Assembly: GCA_029255685.2 (NCBI GenBank)
Contig: CM055318.2
Span: 9,429,001-9,493,000, forward strand
Origin: Silene conica
Lineage: Eukaryota > Streptophyta > Magnoliopsida > Caryophyllales > Caryophyllaceae
Direction: 5' to 3'
Length of the DNA: 64,000 nt
Part shown: positions 1 to 10,275 of the stretch, piece after piece
Layout: every line of letters starts with the position of its first letter
Numbering within the stretch: position 1 is the first letter of the stretch
Made by a program: the position numbers and the translations under genes
Notes under the pieces: model-generated
Databases searched by the model: none
What the model was told of the DNA's origin: nothing
Seen by the model: the letters and a program-made list of their open reading frames with translations, nothing else

Positions 1-749
1 ACCTCATGTGTTCTCATGTGTTGGAAGTTTGGAACTGAACACTTGGCCAAATTTTGCATACAAAACTGAAAACAAAGAGTAGGGGGAGGGAATGATCGAT
101 AGAGCACGAGGAGGAATAATGGAGACTTGTTTTTTCTCTTCCAAATTCTTGTGTACTTGGTATTTTCGATTAAGTAATAGGATCACGATTAAGTAATAGG
201 ATCAGGGAAAATAATGTCGATATTGAGATAATATTTTTTAAAAAGAGAATTACATAAATTTAGGATATCGATGCAGATATATCTTATAAGAAAAAGGTAA
301 AGAAACTAGCACTTATATACGTGGATCATTAATAATGTGTGCTTCTTAGCTATGTCAATAAGTCAGAATTGCAGAAGAAAATAGGATAATTTTATTCATA
401 ATATTGAACAAATTACTATAGATAATTGAAAAATTACTATAGATAATTGAAAGTTCTGATTCAGCTATTATGGTGCTTCTTAGAGAGTTTACAATACTCT
501 CACGCAAATTAAACAAACCTAAAAACTCAAACTAAAATTTTGTCTCAAATCTTTGTGATATAAAGTCGTTTAAAGTGGCGACTAACATATTTAAAACGCA
601 AATACAACAAGATGAATGGTTAACAAAACATTGGAGTTCCAAACCTCATGCTAACAATGTTTTTAAAATTTTCAATTTCCGACAGTTTACCCCGAAGAAT
701 TGACGTGGTTAATTTAATTTCGGGTTTGTTTAAAGTTTCTATTAGACCA
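1..749. other. Gene-free AT-rich stretch
   Basis: No gene is visible on either strand; the only open frames are short and lack any recognisable motif. Two tiny local tandem duplications occur, one near 169-203 (about 18 bp unit, ATTAAGTAATAGGATCA) and one near 409-446 (about 21 bp unit containing ATTACTATAGATAATTGA). These look like replication slippage products. Confidence 0.6.
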
Positions 750-757
750 CTCCTAAG

Positions 758-1141
758 CTAAGTAGCACGGACACTTCTATTAATTAGCCGTCTCGTGTCC
801 GACACCGTGTCCGACACTCGGACACCCGACACTCGTTGGACACATGGCTAGACATATTATAGTTTAGACGAGGAATAAAATTTTAAAAAAGATCGATTAG
901 AAGATGAGTTTGGGTGAAAAATGAGAATTAGTTATAGTAACGGTCGAATTGTACATTTACTTGTTTAGATTTAACTTCAAATACATGATAAAAATAAAAT
1001 TATATGTTACTTATAACCATAAAAAATATATTTTATCTTATTTAAATGCCGTGTCCCGTGTCCTAAATTTCCTGGGATGTCGTGTCCCGTGTCCGTGTCT
1101 GTGTCCGTGTCCGTGTCCGTGTCTGTTTTGGTGCTACCTAG
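758..1141 (+). mobile_element. hAT-type MITE with CCGTGT minisatellite, copy 1
   Basis: The element begins CTAAGTAGCAC and ends GTGCTACCTAG, an imperfect terminal inverted repeat. It is flanked by a perfect 8 bp direct repeat CTCCTAAG (750-757 and 1142-1149). An 8 bp duplication is the hAT superfamily signature. The interior starts and ends with arrays of a GTGTCC/CCGTGT unit, while the middle is AT-rich and similar to the other two copies in the window. There is no transposase, so it is non-autonomous. Assignment to hAT is inferred from duplication length, because no related transposase can be seen here. Confidence 0.8.
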
Positions 1142-1149
1142 CTCCTAAG

Positions 1150-2122
1150 TAAGGTCATTAACTATGTCATCAAGGGACTTGATCTCATTAATGATGTATT
1201 AAATAATCAAGGAGACCTAGAATGAAGTAAGGTCATCCCATAATCCAATGGGTTGCCTTGTAACCTTCTACACGTCCTTGTTCCATTTGTTGGACACAGA
1301 TATAGAGGACACAGTTTGTTGAAACATGGAAAATGATTGAGTTGGTGACCTAGTTTAGACTTTTTGGTTATAGTGAATTAAGATAAATAAAATAAAATTA
1401 AGAGATAAAACTAGGTTACGGCTTAGCTAGCAAGAACTTGGTGGAGGATGGTCTTGGAAATCATACTCCCTCCCCATGGCGATGACAGCTATAGAACATA
1501 TTTGCTAAAATAAAGGCAAGGAAGCATGCATAAACGTACGTAGAACGGTCTACAATGAGTCTAGATAGCTATACAATGAGTATCAAAATGGAACATACAA
1601 TAATCCGTACGATTGGGTTTGACCTCAATCATAGATTTAGGTTGAATGTGAATCAAGAAATAATAGACAAGGTGGCATATAAATATATAATGTTGGGGCA
1701 CAAAGCACAACTACTAATCGTGTTTCTCCGATCCTTAACATAAACTTGTCAAGCACTTGGACAAATGTCTCTTCTACCATAACCAAACGTTATTCTCTTC
1801 AATATATAAACTAATATTCATCTTATTACAAGATAAATAATTGATTAAAAAGTACGTAAATTTAGGCAGGTAGTCAACAAAATTACCCATATCTTGCTTA
1901 TTTGTCTAGAAAGAGGGAGCCAAAGACTAGCATTATTGTCAATAGGTGTCTTATTATTCAACTTGCCTCTTATTTCTTCATTGCTTAATCAAGCTTTCAT
2001 GCTTCAATGGACCAACATGATGATAACATTAGGGTGTGTGTTAGTGGCTTAATGGTTAGGGGTAGTGTGGCTCGACCCTCGAGGGATTTACATATTTTTG
2101 TGTTAATGATATACTGTAAAAG
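1150..2122. other. Gene-free stretch
   Basis: This stretch holds no recognisable gene or clear mobile element. A lone Stowaway-like terminus (TACTCCCTCC) near 1464-1475 has no partner nearby. Confidence 0.5.
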
Positions 2123-2276
2123 CAGTAGCGGAGCCAAGATTTAAAGTTACCCGGGATGAAAGGGTAATATTATGAGGGAATCTCGGTAAAATTCAAAATA
2201 TCAACTGAATTTCGAAATTCTTAAATTTCAGCGGAGTTACCTCCCCTGCTAGCCCCTATGGCACCACGCCTCCACC
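2123..2276. repeat. Short dispersed repeat with CAGTGGCGGA-like end
   Basis: The left end reads CAGTAGCGGAGCC, close to the CAGTGGCGGA(G/C)CC end shared by the repeats near 3451 and 54909. The right end is a GC-rich tract (CACCACGCCTCCACC) that is a weak inverted match to it. This suggests a small decayed non-autonomous DNA element, but no target duplication was found and the boundaries are approximate. Confidence 0.35.
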
Positions 2277-3450
2277 ATAGTAGAAGACATTTAATTGCAA
2301 TGTCATCATCCTGATCAATAGTTACCTATATTAAAATCACATCATAAAAAAGTTCGATAAATATAACTAAATATTGAAACGAGGAAGGTATTATAGCAAT
2401 GGGTGAACTTAATTTATGTGTTTATATAGAGGTACATATAGTAAATAATACAAATATGTCCGAAATTTGAAACTTTGAATAGTCATTACAATTGGCATGT
2501 TACATAGTGAGAAATTAATTGAGCATAGTGGTTGGAAATTTGGAATATGAATTTTTAATTGAGAGAAAGATACAGAGTATCTTACTATCGTGTTTAATTT
2601 ATTTATACTACTAAATGTAGTTATAATTGAACTGAAACGGTTATAGTATATCATTTTGAAAATTATAAGCCGGGTGAAGGGTAGGTGTTAAAATTAAGAC
2701 TTATTATAGGTTTAAGCCTCAATATATTATATATGTCATGAGGCGAGACTATGCTTTGAACTCTTCGAGTATATGCCACTAGCTTGACCATATATATGTA
2801 ATACGCAGATTATCGCATGCACTCAGCTTGTGATTTATCCATGCACAACAAAAAGATAATAGTTACGACTTATAAATTTCCTCGTCATTCAAAATAAATA
2901 ATCGCATGCATTAAATGGATGTTTATGACTTTATGTTGACTGAACTCCTAAAACCGGGTGCTTATTTCGACCTAATCTATACTAGTTGTTTGTATCATCG
3001 TTGGGTCATCTTAGCATGATTTGACCTAATTGATGTCCTAAAAAGAGAGTATCCAAAAGATACCACGGTCTGCGATACGTGTTTTAAGGAAGTAATTATA
3101 TAAAATTGGAATTAGGGTTAGGAAGGAGTAGTAGTAGTATATCTTACGCACAACTTGGTGTTTGCAACTCTAGATTGTAGACCAAATAAATATAAATATA
3201 AAATTCATGTAGATTTAATGTTTGTCTAACAGTAGCCATCCCCTGACCAACGTTATCTCTTCACTGCATTACATTCGCTCTTATGTTTTCTATTTCTTCC
3301 AATTGTATGCTAATAACTAATAACCTCTCTGGATTTCATTTTTTTTCATCTTAATGTTACTTCTTTTTGGCTTTCACAGCTGTCGATTCAGAATATTATT
3401 TTTGTTTTGTCCATCTCTTGTCCTTCATCTCGCATCTCACCAATTTATAG
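2277..3450. other. Gene-free AT-rich stretch
   Basis: I see no gene, RNA gene or bounded repeat here. The open frames are short, lysine/asparagine/isoleucine-rich and without motifs, as expected by chance in AT-rich DNA. Confidence 0.5.
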
Positions 3451-3861
3451 AGTCGCGGACCTAGAAAACTAGAGGCAGGTATTATTTTTCTAACGCGCAT
3501 TTTTATGCGCGTCTAAGACAACATTTTAACATTTTCTCCTAAATTAGTTATTATTATACACATAAAAGATTAAATAAATAATTAGTCTTTTAAATATTTT
3601 TTTTCAAAAAATAATGTTTTCTCTAAAAGAAAAACAATATTTGTTTTGGTTAATATAAGTAACATTAGTACTTAATTTAACAATAAAAGTAAGTGATTCA
3701 ATGATTTAGATCTTATTAATCCATTGAAGGTCTTGTGTTCGAATTACAATTGAAACATTTACCTACATAGAATTCCCAACTATGTCATGCTAACTTCATG
3801 CATATACAAAATACTTATAAAAAATTTATTCTAAAATGCTACGGGGGCACGGCCCCCACTG
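3451..3861 (+). repeat. CAGTGGCGGACC-type element, fuller copy
   Basis: The stretch starts AGTCGCGGACCTAG and ends GGGGGCACGGCCCCCACTGG, a likely degenerate terminal inverted repeat. The interior (AAGACAACATTTTAACATTTT, AATTAGTTATT, AATAATGTTTTCTCTAAAA, AACATTAGTACTTAATTTAACAA) is shared with 54909-55220, so this is a dispersed family. A palindromic ACGCGCATTTTTATGCGCGT sits near 3494. The family could be a non-autonomous hAT element, but no clean target duplication was found. Confidence 0.45.
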
Positions 3862-4850
3862 GTTTTACGGCATAAGAGCGAGACTCTATATAAGGGATCG
3901 TCTTATAGTATAAAATTGTCTCATATTATAAAACAATTTCACGTAATAATAAGTATAACTTTGAACTCGACCTAGTACATAGGACTCCCCTAACTTGAAA
4001 GTCAACCAACCCATTTGAACATACATGACTTATTTTGTTGACTTGATTAAGCTGGAATAAAGTCGAGAAGGAAAATAACAGCATGAAGCTCAAATCATAT
4101 TATGAAGAATAGTAGTATGAATTAAGTAAACAAATTTAACAAGATTCAAATTGATTTTATGGAGTACGGAGTACTATTTACTTGTTATTCCACCCAAATT
4201 TAATTAGCTGGAAGTAATACTATGTTCAACTCAGTAATATTTGATGGCGCTATCTCATTTTTCATATAATTTTAGGTAAGAAAAATGCACTAACTAACCT
4301 ATACTCCACTCCGTAGTGTAAGTTGTTGAGTTTAATTGTTTAGAAAGACACAATAACATTAAAGAGACGGTATTTCAATAAAATTATTAAGCGATCTCTC
4401 ACATAATGATGAAAGAAAGTTAATTTCTATTTGATATTTCCCATGTTATGATGTGGGAGACTATCTCCGTATCAATAAAATGTTTACACAAAACAAAGAG
4501 AGGGAAATAACTTTTAATATCAACAAAAGATAAAATATAGAGTAAATTAAAACATACTTAAAATATAAACATAAATTATTGGCTGAAAAGTAAAAAGAAT
4601 AGCTTAAACTATTGACCGAGATTGAGGGAGCAACCATTAACTGTTTGCGATCCGAACCGAATCATGGAATCCTTAACCAAATGTAAAAATAATATACTCA
4701 TTTTGTTTTGATAAATTGTCATTTATTATTTCATTCTAAAATGTGGCCTTGTGGACATGAAATCTTTATATTAATGGTCTATTTCACATATCTTGATATT
4801 TGTATAAAATAAAATAGATAGCAATTTATCGGAACAATATGAATATAATA
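3862..4850. other. Gene-free AT-rich stretch
   Basis: No gene or bounded element was recognised. Fragments with the sequence GGAGTACGGAGTACT occur near 4161, a motif scattered through the window and probably derived from decayed MITE ends. Confidence 0.5.
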
Positions 4851-5055
4851 TCGCAAATTCTCATTTGTGACAAACTTATCCGTTGCAAGCTTGCGACGGG
4901 TCAAGTAATAATCATATAAAGAGATAAGACAAAAGTAGAATATCTTGGTAGTAACAAATTGTTTTGTCTTTTTCACCAAAATGGATAGTATTTGACCCGT
5001 CGCAAGCTTGTAACGAATATACCCGTCACGAGGAAGAACCGCTGATATAATATAT
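4851..5055. repeat. GACGG foldback MITE, family A
   Basis: The left arm contains AAATTCTCATTTGTGAC and GCAAGCTTGCGACGGGTCAA. The right arm contains TTTGACCCGTCGCAAGCTTG and ATACCCGTCACGAGGAAGA. The two arms are long imperfect inverted repeats of each other around a non-repetitive AT-rich middle. Related copies lie at 44527-44712 and 51772-51915, and a very decayed one may begin near 55863. There is no coding capacity. Superfamily is unknown, with long arms suggesting a Mutator-like or foldback element. Confidence 0.6.
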
Positions 5056-5680
5056 ACTCCGTACTTGTGACTTAGCAGCTTGGTAAGGGATAACATAGGT
5101 GCATAGGCACACGGTTTTGAGTTGTCAAATCTAAGAAATGTAGGTATTTGTTGTTTAGTAAATATAGAGAGGGTGTTTGAGTAAAAAGACATGCAAAAGG
5201 ATGAAAAAATGATCCGACATTAAGGTAAGGGGAGTGTCCTTTGAGTTTAGGGTACGTAAGTCAAGTCCATTTTAAGAGATGATATTATGCACCAAAATAG
5301 TTTGCTTCTGCGCTTCTGCCCATACTTGTTATCTCTTCTTGTTTTGTCTTCGTCTATGCGTAAATAACTAAATATAGAGTACACCTTCTTTTCCTTTGAA
5401 TTAACCTTTCGATCACGGTGCATGTCTTCCTACCTGACTCTTCCACTATCTCGTTTCTTCGGCAGATTTAGCGTAAAATTATTGGTAATCTTAATATATA
5501 AGATATTGGTAAGTTTTGAGATAAGCTAAGACTCATTTAAGACTGTCAATACTATACCATAATCTTAACAAAGTTTTAAATCAAGTCTTGGAAATTCACG
5601 ACTCAACTAACCTAAGATTTTGGGTGAGTCACTGAGTCTTGATCCTATTATAAAGGAAAATTAACCAATGAGCGCATCCC
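5056..5680. other. Gene-free stretch
   Basis: This stretch holds no recognisable gene or bounded repeat. It carries a few pyrimidine-rich tracts but no splice-supported open frame. Confidence 0.45.
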
Positions 5681-5684
5681 CTAG

Positions 5685-5835
5685 GCTGTAGGGTTTGAGG
5701 TAAATCTGACGATAATATATAAAATTTGAGGTAAATCTGACGATAATATGGCAGTGGGTCGGGTCCCCGACCCATACCCTAAACCATCCCTACCCGTAGG
5801 GTTTGAGGTAAATCTGACGATGATATATAAATTTG
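5685..5835. repeat. Local tandem duplication, about 35 bp core, three copies
   Basis: The string TTTGAGGTAAATCTGACGAT recurs three times (near 5694, 5729 and 5804). Between the second and third copies lies GGGTCGGGTCCCCGACCC, a short perfect palindrome around 5756-5774. The arrangement looks like slippage or an unequal exchange next to the solo LTR that starts at 5930. No function is apparent. Confidence 0.6.
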
Positions 5836-5929
5836 AAGTGAGTTTAAACAATACAGAAAATAATAATATATAGTTAGTGGAAAGTTGATTTAAGAGAGTC
5901 TTAAAATTGAAAAAATCTTATTGATAATC

Positions 5930-7339
5930 TGTAACGCCCTCAATAAAAAATTAAATTAATATATTAAAATGAAATCAAATTGGATGAAATAACGAGTACG
6001 TTTTATTTATATATAAAAGAAATATAACTTGAAAATTTATTTATTACAAGGCGTCACCGCCGTATTTCCTGTAATGGAAATACAAGGCTACAAGATCTAC
6101 TCAGCAACTCTTATATTACATACTAATTATATCCTGAGTTTTAAATTTATAATGAACTCACTCCCTCGGTTCCCCAGCACAGAAACCTGAAAATAATTTG
6201 AATAAACAAAATCAATCAACACTGACTGAATATGATCTCAGTTACCTTCAATGGTCCTAATTAAATAATTCTTATTTAATTATTACCCGTACCAGTCCAT
6301 TGTCAATGGGGATACCCTGTCATTTTATCATAACATGCAAGATATTGAATACCGGTTTACCATTACTGAATTGAGACACATTACGGAGTAAAAACTCCCC
6401 TGGGCTATGCCCTCATCTATGTACACAGGATCCCAGATCTTAGACCTGTGTAAACCCCTGACACTTTCGTCAGTAATAACCAGAACCTTAGTTCTTATGA
6501 GGCCGTGCCCCCTTCCATGTACATAGGTTAAAATTTGTAATGTCATCTCTTTCTGTAATAGTATCCCGAATGCTACAATTGGCCAATTATACATTATAAG
6601 GAAAAAAATATGTAATCACCCATTCAAATCCTATCTTTACAAAATGTATATATCATGATTATAAAAAGAAAGACGTAATTAATATTATATTATATCGAAC
6701 GAAAATATAACATGAGACGGTATAACAAACCTATGATGAAATTAACAATAAAATTAATAATAACCGCTTATTTCTAAGTCCTTATTTCACTATATTTAAA
6801 GGTAAATAATTACTTTTATCGATGAAGGGTCTGAAATCATACCTTATTATTAATTAGGTAGGTAAATATGGATGATTTAATATAGTGTTCGTTTAACCTT
6901 TGTTCTTCTTTTCTCTTTCTTTGTTTTGTGATTTCTAATGTCAGCGCATAGATGGCTTTTATAGCCATTTAAGGTCGGTGGACAAGGTTTATCAGGTAAG
7001 ATTTGTAGTAGTCAAAACGAATTTGCTTTTTGTTTACTTAATGGGTAAGTTTTTTTTTTTTATACTTATCTTAACACATTATTATTATACCATAATACGT
7101 ACTCTTGATCCATTACATTTATAATAAGGGTAAATATTAAATTGTATAAATTCGTAAATGAGGTATATGGAGTATAAAGTACGAAATGTCTTATTTAAGA
7201 CTAACTATTTCTTGTCTGAAATAAGACCTATTGGTATAAGGTATACTACATGTTCGTCGAATATTATTATACGTTATAATATCAATAAAGTGTTATAGTA
7301 TTAATAAAATATATATATATATATATTCGGTTTATTACA
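5930..7339 (-). mobile_element. Probable solo LTR of a Ty3/gypsy (chromovirus-like) element
   Basis: The stretch begins TGTAACGCCCTC and ends TTATTACA, giving TG...CA ends. It is flanked by the same five bases TAATC on both sides (5925-5929 and 7340-7344). Read on the minus strand it ends GGGCGTTACA, a common LTR end in plant chromoviruses, and a TATA-like GGCTATAAAAGCC lies near 6955. No coding region is present, so it looks like a solo LTR left by recombination. The match of a 5-mer across 1.4 kb could arise by chance, which keeps confidence moderate. Confidence 0.55.
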
Positions 7340-7500
7340 TAATCTTAACCTTATTGTGTAATGTACCAACTCATTGCATAGAGTTTTACTTGTTATCGAT
7401 CTTTTCAAACTTTTTTAGTCCGGACTCAATTGAATAAGATAATTAAGTTATAAGAATAATAACAAATATTTGTAACGCTCCAATATAACATTGTAGGTTA

Positions 7501-7760
7501 CTCCCTCTAATCCAGATAAATGGTAACATTTACTTATCACACTTGTTGAGACATATTTTACAACGTGAATATCTTTAGTTACACATTATTAAAAAATTAT
7601 AAAAAATTGATATTCTTATAGCATTAATGACGATAATTCAAACAAAATCTCATATATAACTATAATTTGTCTTATAGATTAAAAGTAATATCAAATATTA
7701 TTTTACCATTAATAGTCTCAAAAAGTAAGTGTTATCGTCATTTATCTGGATCAGGGACAG
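7501..7760. mobile_element. Stowaway-like MITE (Tc1/mariner)
   Basis: The ends CTCCCTCTAATCCAGATAAA and (reverse complement) CTGTCCCTGATCCAGATAAA form an inverted repeat of over 20 bp. A TA dinucleotide flanks each side (7499-7500 and 7761-7762), the target duplication expected for mariner-type elements. The interior is AT-rich and non-coding. Confidence 0.8.
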
Positions 7761-7781
7761 TATTAATTAGGAGAGGATTCA

Positions 7782-8472
7782 CTAGGTAGCACGTACACTT
7801 CTCCTAATGAGCCGTACCGTGTCCGACACCGACACCGACACTCCACGGACACACGCCGAAACGTGTCGAACACCTAAACAGCCGTGTCTAACTTTCTACA
7901 TTTATTTGGGCATGTGTCCGACGTGTGTCCATGGTATTTGAGCCGTGTCCGTCGCGTGTCCGCGATATTTGGTTATCCTTTGCGATGAATGATGTTCTTG
8001 AGATGAGAAATGCGTTATCGAAAAAGATCAATTAGAATATTGATTCGGATGAGGAATGAAAATAAATATATTATCAAGGGCAAGTTTTACATTCACTTAT
8101 TTAAAACTAATATCAAATACTTTTACAAAAATAAAATCAAAAATTTATAACTATAAAATGTACTACCTTCGATTTTCTATGATGTTCCCTCTTTCCCTTT
8201 TGGTCTAATTACATGATGTTCTCTCTTTCCTCTTTTGGAAAAATTTGTGTGGTCCAAAATCAATTTCATGTAGGGTCATGTGTATTGCGTGGTCCAAATT
8301 GATTTCCTTATTTCTTGTGTTAAAATCAAAAGGGAACAACACAAGAAATCGGAGGGAGTATATTTTATTAAATTTAAATGCCGTATCCCGTGTCCTAAAT
8401 TTCATGGCATGCCGTGTCCCGTGTCCGTGTCGTGTCCGTGTCCATGTCCGTGTCCGTTTTAGTGTTACCTAA
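7782..8472 (+). mobile_element. hAT-type MITE with CCGTGT minisatellite, copy 2
   Basis: The left end CTAGGTAGCAC and right end GTGTTACCTAA match copy 1 at 758-1141. Both edges carry long runs of GTGTCC/CCGACA-type units, longer than in copy 1. The flanks (AGGATTCA and TCATGTTG) no longer show an 8 bp duplication, so this copy is older or has suffered end changes. A separate Stowaway MITE (8163-8358) is inserted inside it, which partly explains its greater length. Confidence 0.7.
8163..8358. mobile_element. Stowaway MITE nested in the hAT MITE
   Basis: The ends CTACCTTCGATTTTCTATG and (reverse complement) CTCCCTCCGATTTCTTGTG are inverted repeats that continue inward for about 30 bp. TA dinucleotides flank the element at 8161-8162 and 8359-8360. 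The interior carries AAAATCAA/TTGATTTT-type inverted repeats and no coding capacity. It is younger than the hAT MITE that contains it. Confidence 0.75.
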
Positions 8473-9273
8473 TCATGTTGTGCAGATAACTCTTTGTAGA
8501 CTCATGTTGCGTCGATTTCGGAATATTACGATATTGTCCACTTTAATTTAAGTTAAACCCTCACAAATTTACTTTAAACTCCTTTCAAACAAGTTGTTTA
8601 TTATACAAATAATTAAGTTATTCATTCTATTATACAAACTACGAAGTATCTTTTAAAACCTAGACTTGCATTGACAGTACAGCTCTAGCTTCGTGATTTT
8701 AATAACAAAATTGGGTACAACTCAATAAGGCCACCTTGATTCCTCTATTATAGAACTAATTATTACGTTAAGAACTCGAAAACATGATTAGTAGCTAATA
8801 AAAAACAAAGATCATAATTCATGAGCAAGTAATGGTAATTATGAAAACATAATGGTGGTTTATGGTCCCCTAATTAGGCTTCCCCAATATCGGATTGGAT
8901 GCCAAATGTCTCCCAAACAAGAGAGGATCTGGACACTCTTATTTGTCCTTTTGTCTCATCCATTCTCTTCGATATAATTCATCTTATTGAAGACGGGAAG
9001 TTGAGAAGTATCTGTCATAAGTTGTAAACGGATATTTCATTTTCCATAATTATTTATGGGATGTTTCATTTTTCTCTACTTGCTCTTTCATCTTTTTTTT
9101 TCGAGAAACGAACACTATTCGTTTTTATCTTTGTGACGGATAGTGTTTATTCACCATATAGCATACCTTTGTTTAAATATATACTCCGTACTTCTTTTGT
9201 CTCGACTAGTCGATTAACACTTATTTACTTTCCGACACATAAATTAATGAAAAAAGAAAATAATTTTAAATCA
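8473..9273. other. Gene-free stretch
   Basis: I see no gene or bounded element. The open frame at 9061-9390 runs into the neighbouring Stowaway element and has no protein-like features. Confidence 0.5.
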
Positions 9274-9275
9274 TA

Positions 9276-9481
9276 CTCCCTCCGTCTCGATCAATTGTTA
9301 TCTACTGTTTTTGACACAAAGATTAAGAAAAGAGGTATGAATGAATTTGGACCATACAAATCACATGGCCCCACATGCAATGAAGAGTGATCCACAAAAG
9401 GTTGCCAAAAATGGAAATAGATAACAATTCACTGATACACCCAAAATGAAAATAGATAACTATTGACCGGAACGGAGGGAG
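9276..9481. mobile_element. Stowaway MITE
   Basis: The ends read CTCCCTCCGTCTCGATCAAT and (reverse complement) CTCCCTCCGTTCCGGTCAAT. They are flanked by TA at 9274-9275 and 9482-9483. The inverted repeat continues inward as GTTATCTA. No coding capacity is present. Confidence 0.85.
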
Positions 9482-9894
9482 TACTTATTTGTGAGATAAC
9501 TCTTATACACTCTAGAAAAAAATATATAACTGATCGGAACGGAATGTATAGTTGCAAATAGAACTTTACTTAAATACCTTGCGAGTTACGAGTACAAAGT
9601 ACAAACCCCGCCAAAATACGTACAAATTGGAGCCTTGACACATTTGGAAGTAATAATTGTCATAGGTCATAATTTAGAAAACAGCGATGATTAGAGGTGA
9701 TAATTTCACCATTATCATGTTATATTAAATGAAGCGGATATTAATAATGATTTTGTATGAATTAGAAAACGATATGAATATCAGTGAATTGAGGGTGAGA
9801 TATATATTGATCAATATGATCATCGTTCATCACCTACTTAACTAGCAAATGGATAACCTAAAGTAATCAGGGTGAATCATATAGTAGTAAGAAG

Positions 9895-10238
9895 TGGCGG
9901 CCACTATCCTAAACTTAAAAAAATTGATTTGGAGGACAGATTTTTGTTAACCCGAATATTGATTAATAGATGAATAAATGTGATCCTATTAAATGTATAG
10001 TAAATATTTTGTGGTTCTATGGTAAAAACTTTCTTTTTCACTTAGTGATCTGGGTTCGAATTCCATTATATGTATTTTACCATTTTTTTTTTTTTTGCAA
10101 CCCCAAACATATAATCTGGTTCGCCCTGAAAGTAATATTTATTACAATTATTTAATACATGATTTAGATAAATGTTAGGAAACTTTTTACTAAAATTTTG
10201 TAATTTGATAGAAAATTCTAATTGTAATTCAATAAGTA
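9895..10238 (+). repeat. Dispersed repeat shared with 63070-63260
   Basis: The sequence AGTGGCGGCCACTATCC followed by AAACTT..TTGATTTGGAGGACAGATTTTT, TATTTTGTGGTTCTATGGTA and CTGGGTTCGAATTCCA is repeated in diverged form at 63070-63260 (GACGGCCGCTACCCCAAACTT, ATCTTGTGGTTCAATGAGA, CACTGGGTTCAAATTGG). The GGGTTCGAATTCC motif resembles a tRNA-type B box, so a SINE-like origin is possible, but no A-tail or target duplication was found. Confidence 0.45.
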
Positions 10239-10275
10239 CTAGTGTAACACCCGTGAAAAATCACGGGTTGTGTAC
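10239..10275 (-). mobile_element. Helitron 3' terminus
   Basis: Read on the minus strand this is an 8 bp perfect stem (ACCCGTGA, loop of four, TCACGGGT) followed shortly by CTAG and then T. A GC-rich hairpin just upstream of CTRR, with insertion before a T, is the hallmark of a Helitron 3' end. The same arrangement occurs at 28418 and 58875. The 5' end of this copy was not found with confidence; a TCACTCTATAATAAAAT-like start near 11995 is a weak candidate. Confidence 0.55.

Noticed and set aside
949-1152. Open frame with a CPCPCPC-type cysteine-proline repeat, repeated at 8245-8472
   Set aside because: The repeat is a translation of the CCGTGT minisatellite inside the hAT MITE and not a cysteine-rich peptide gene.
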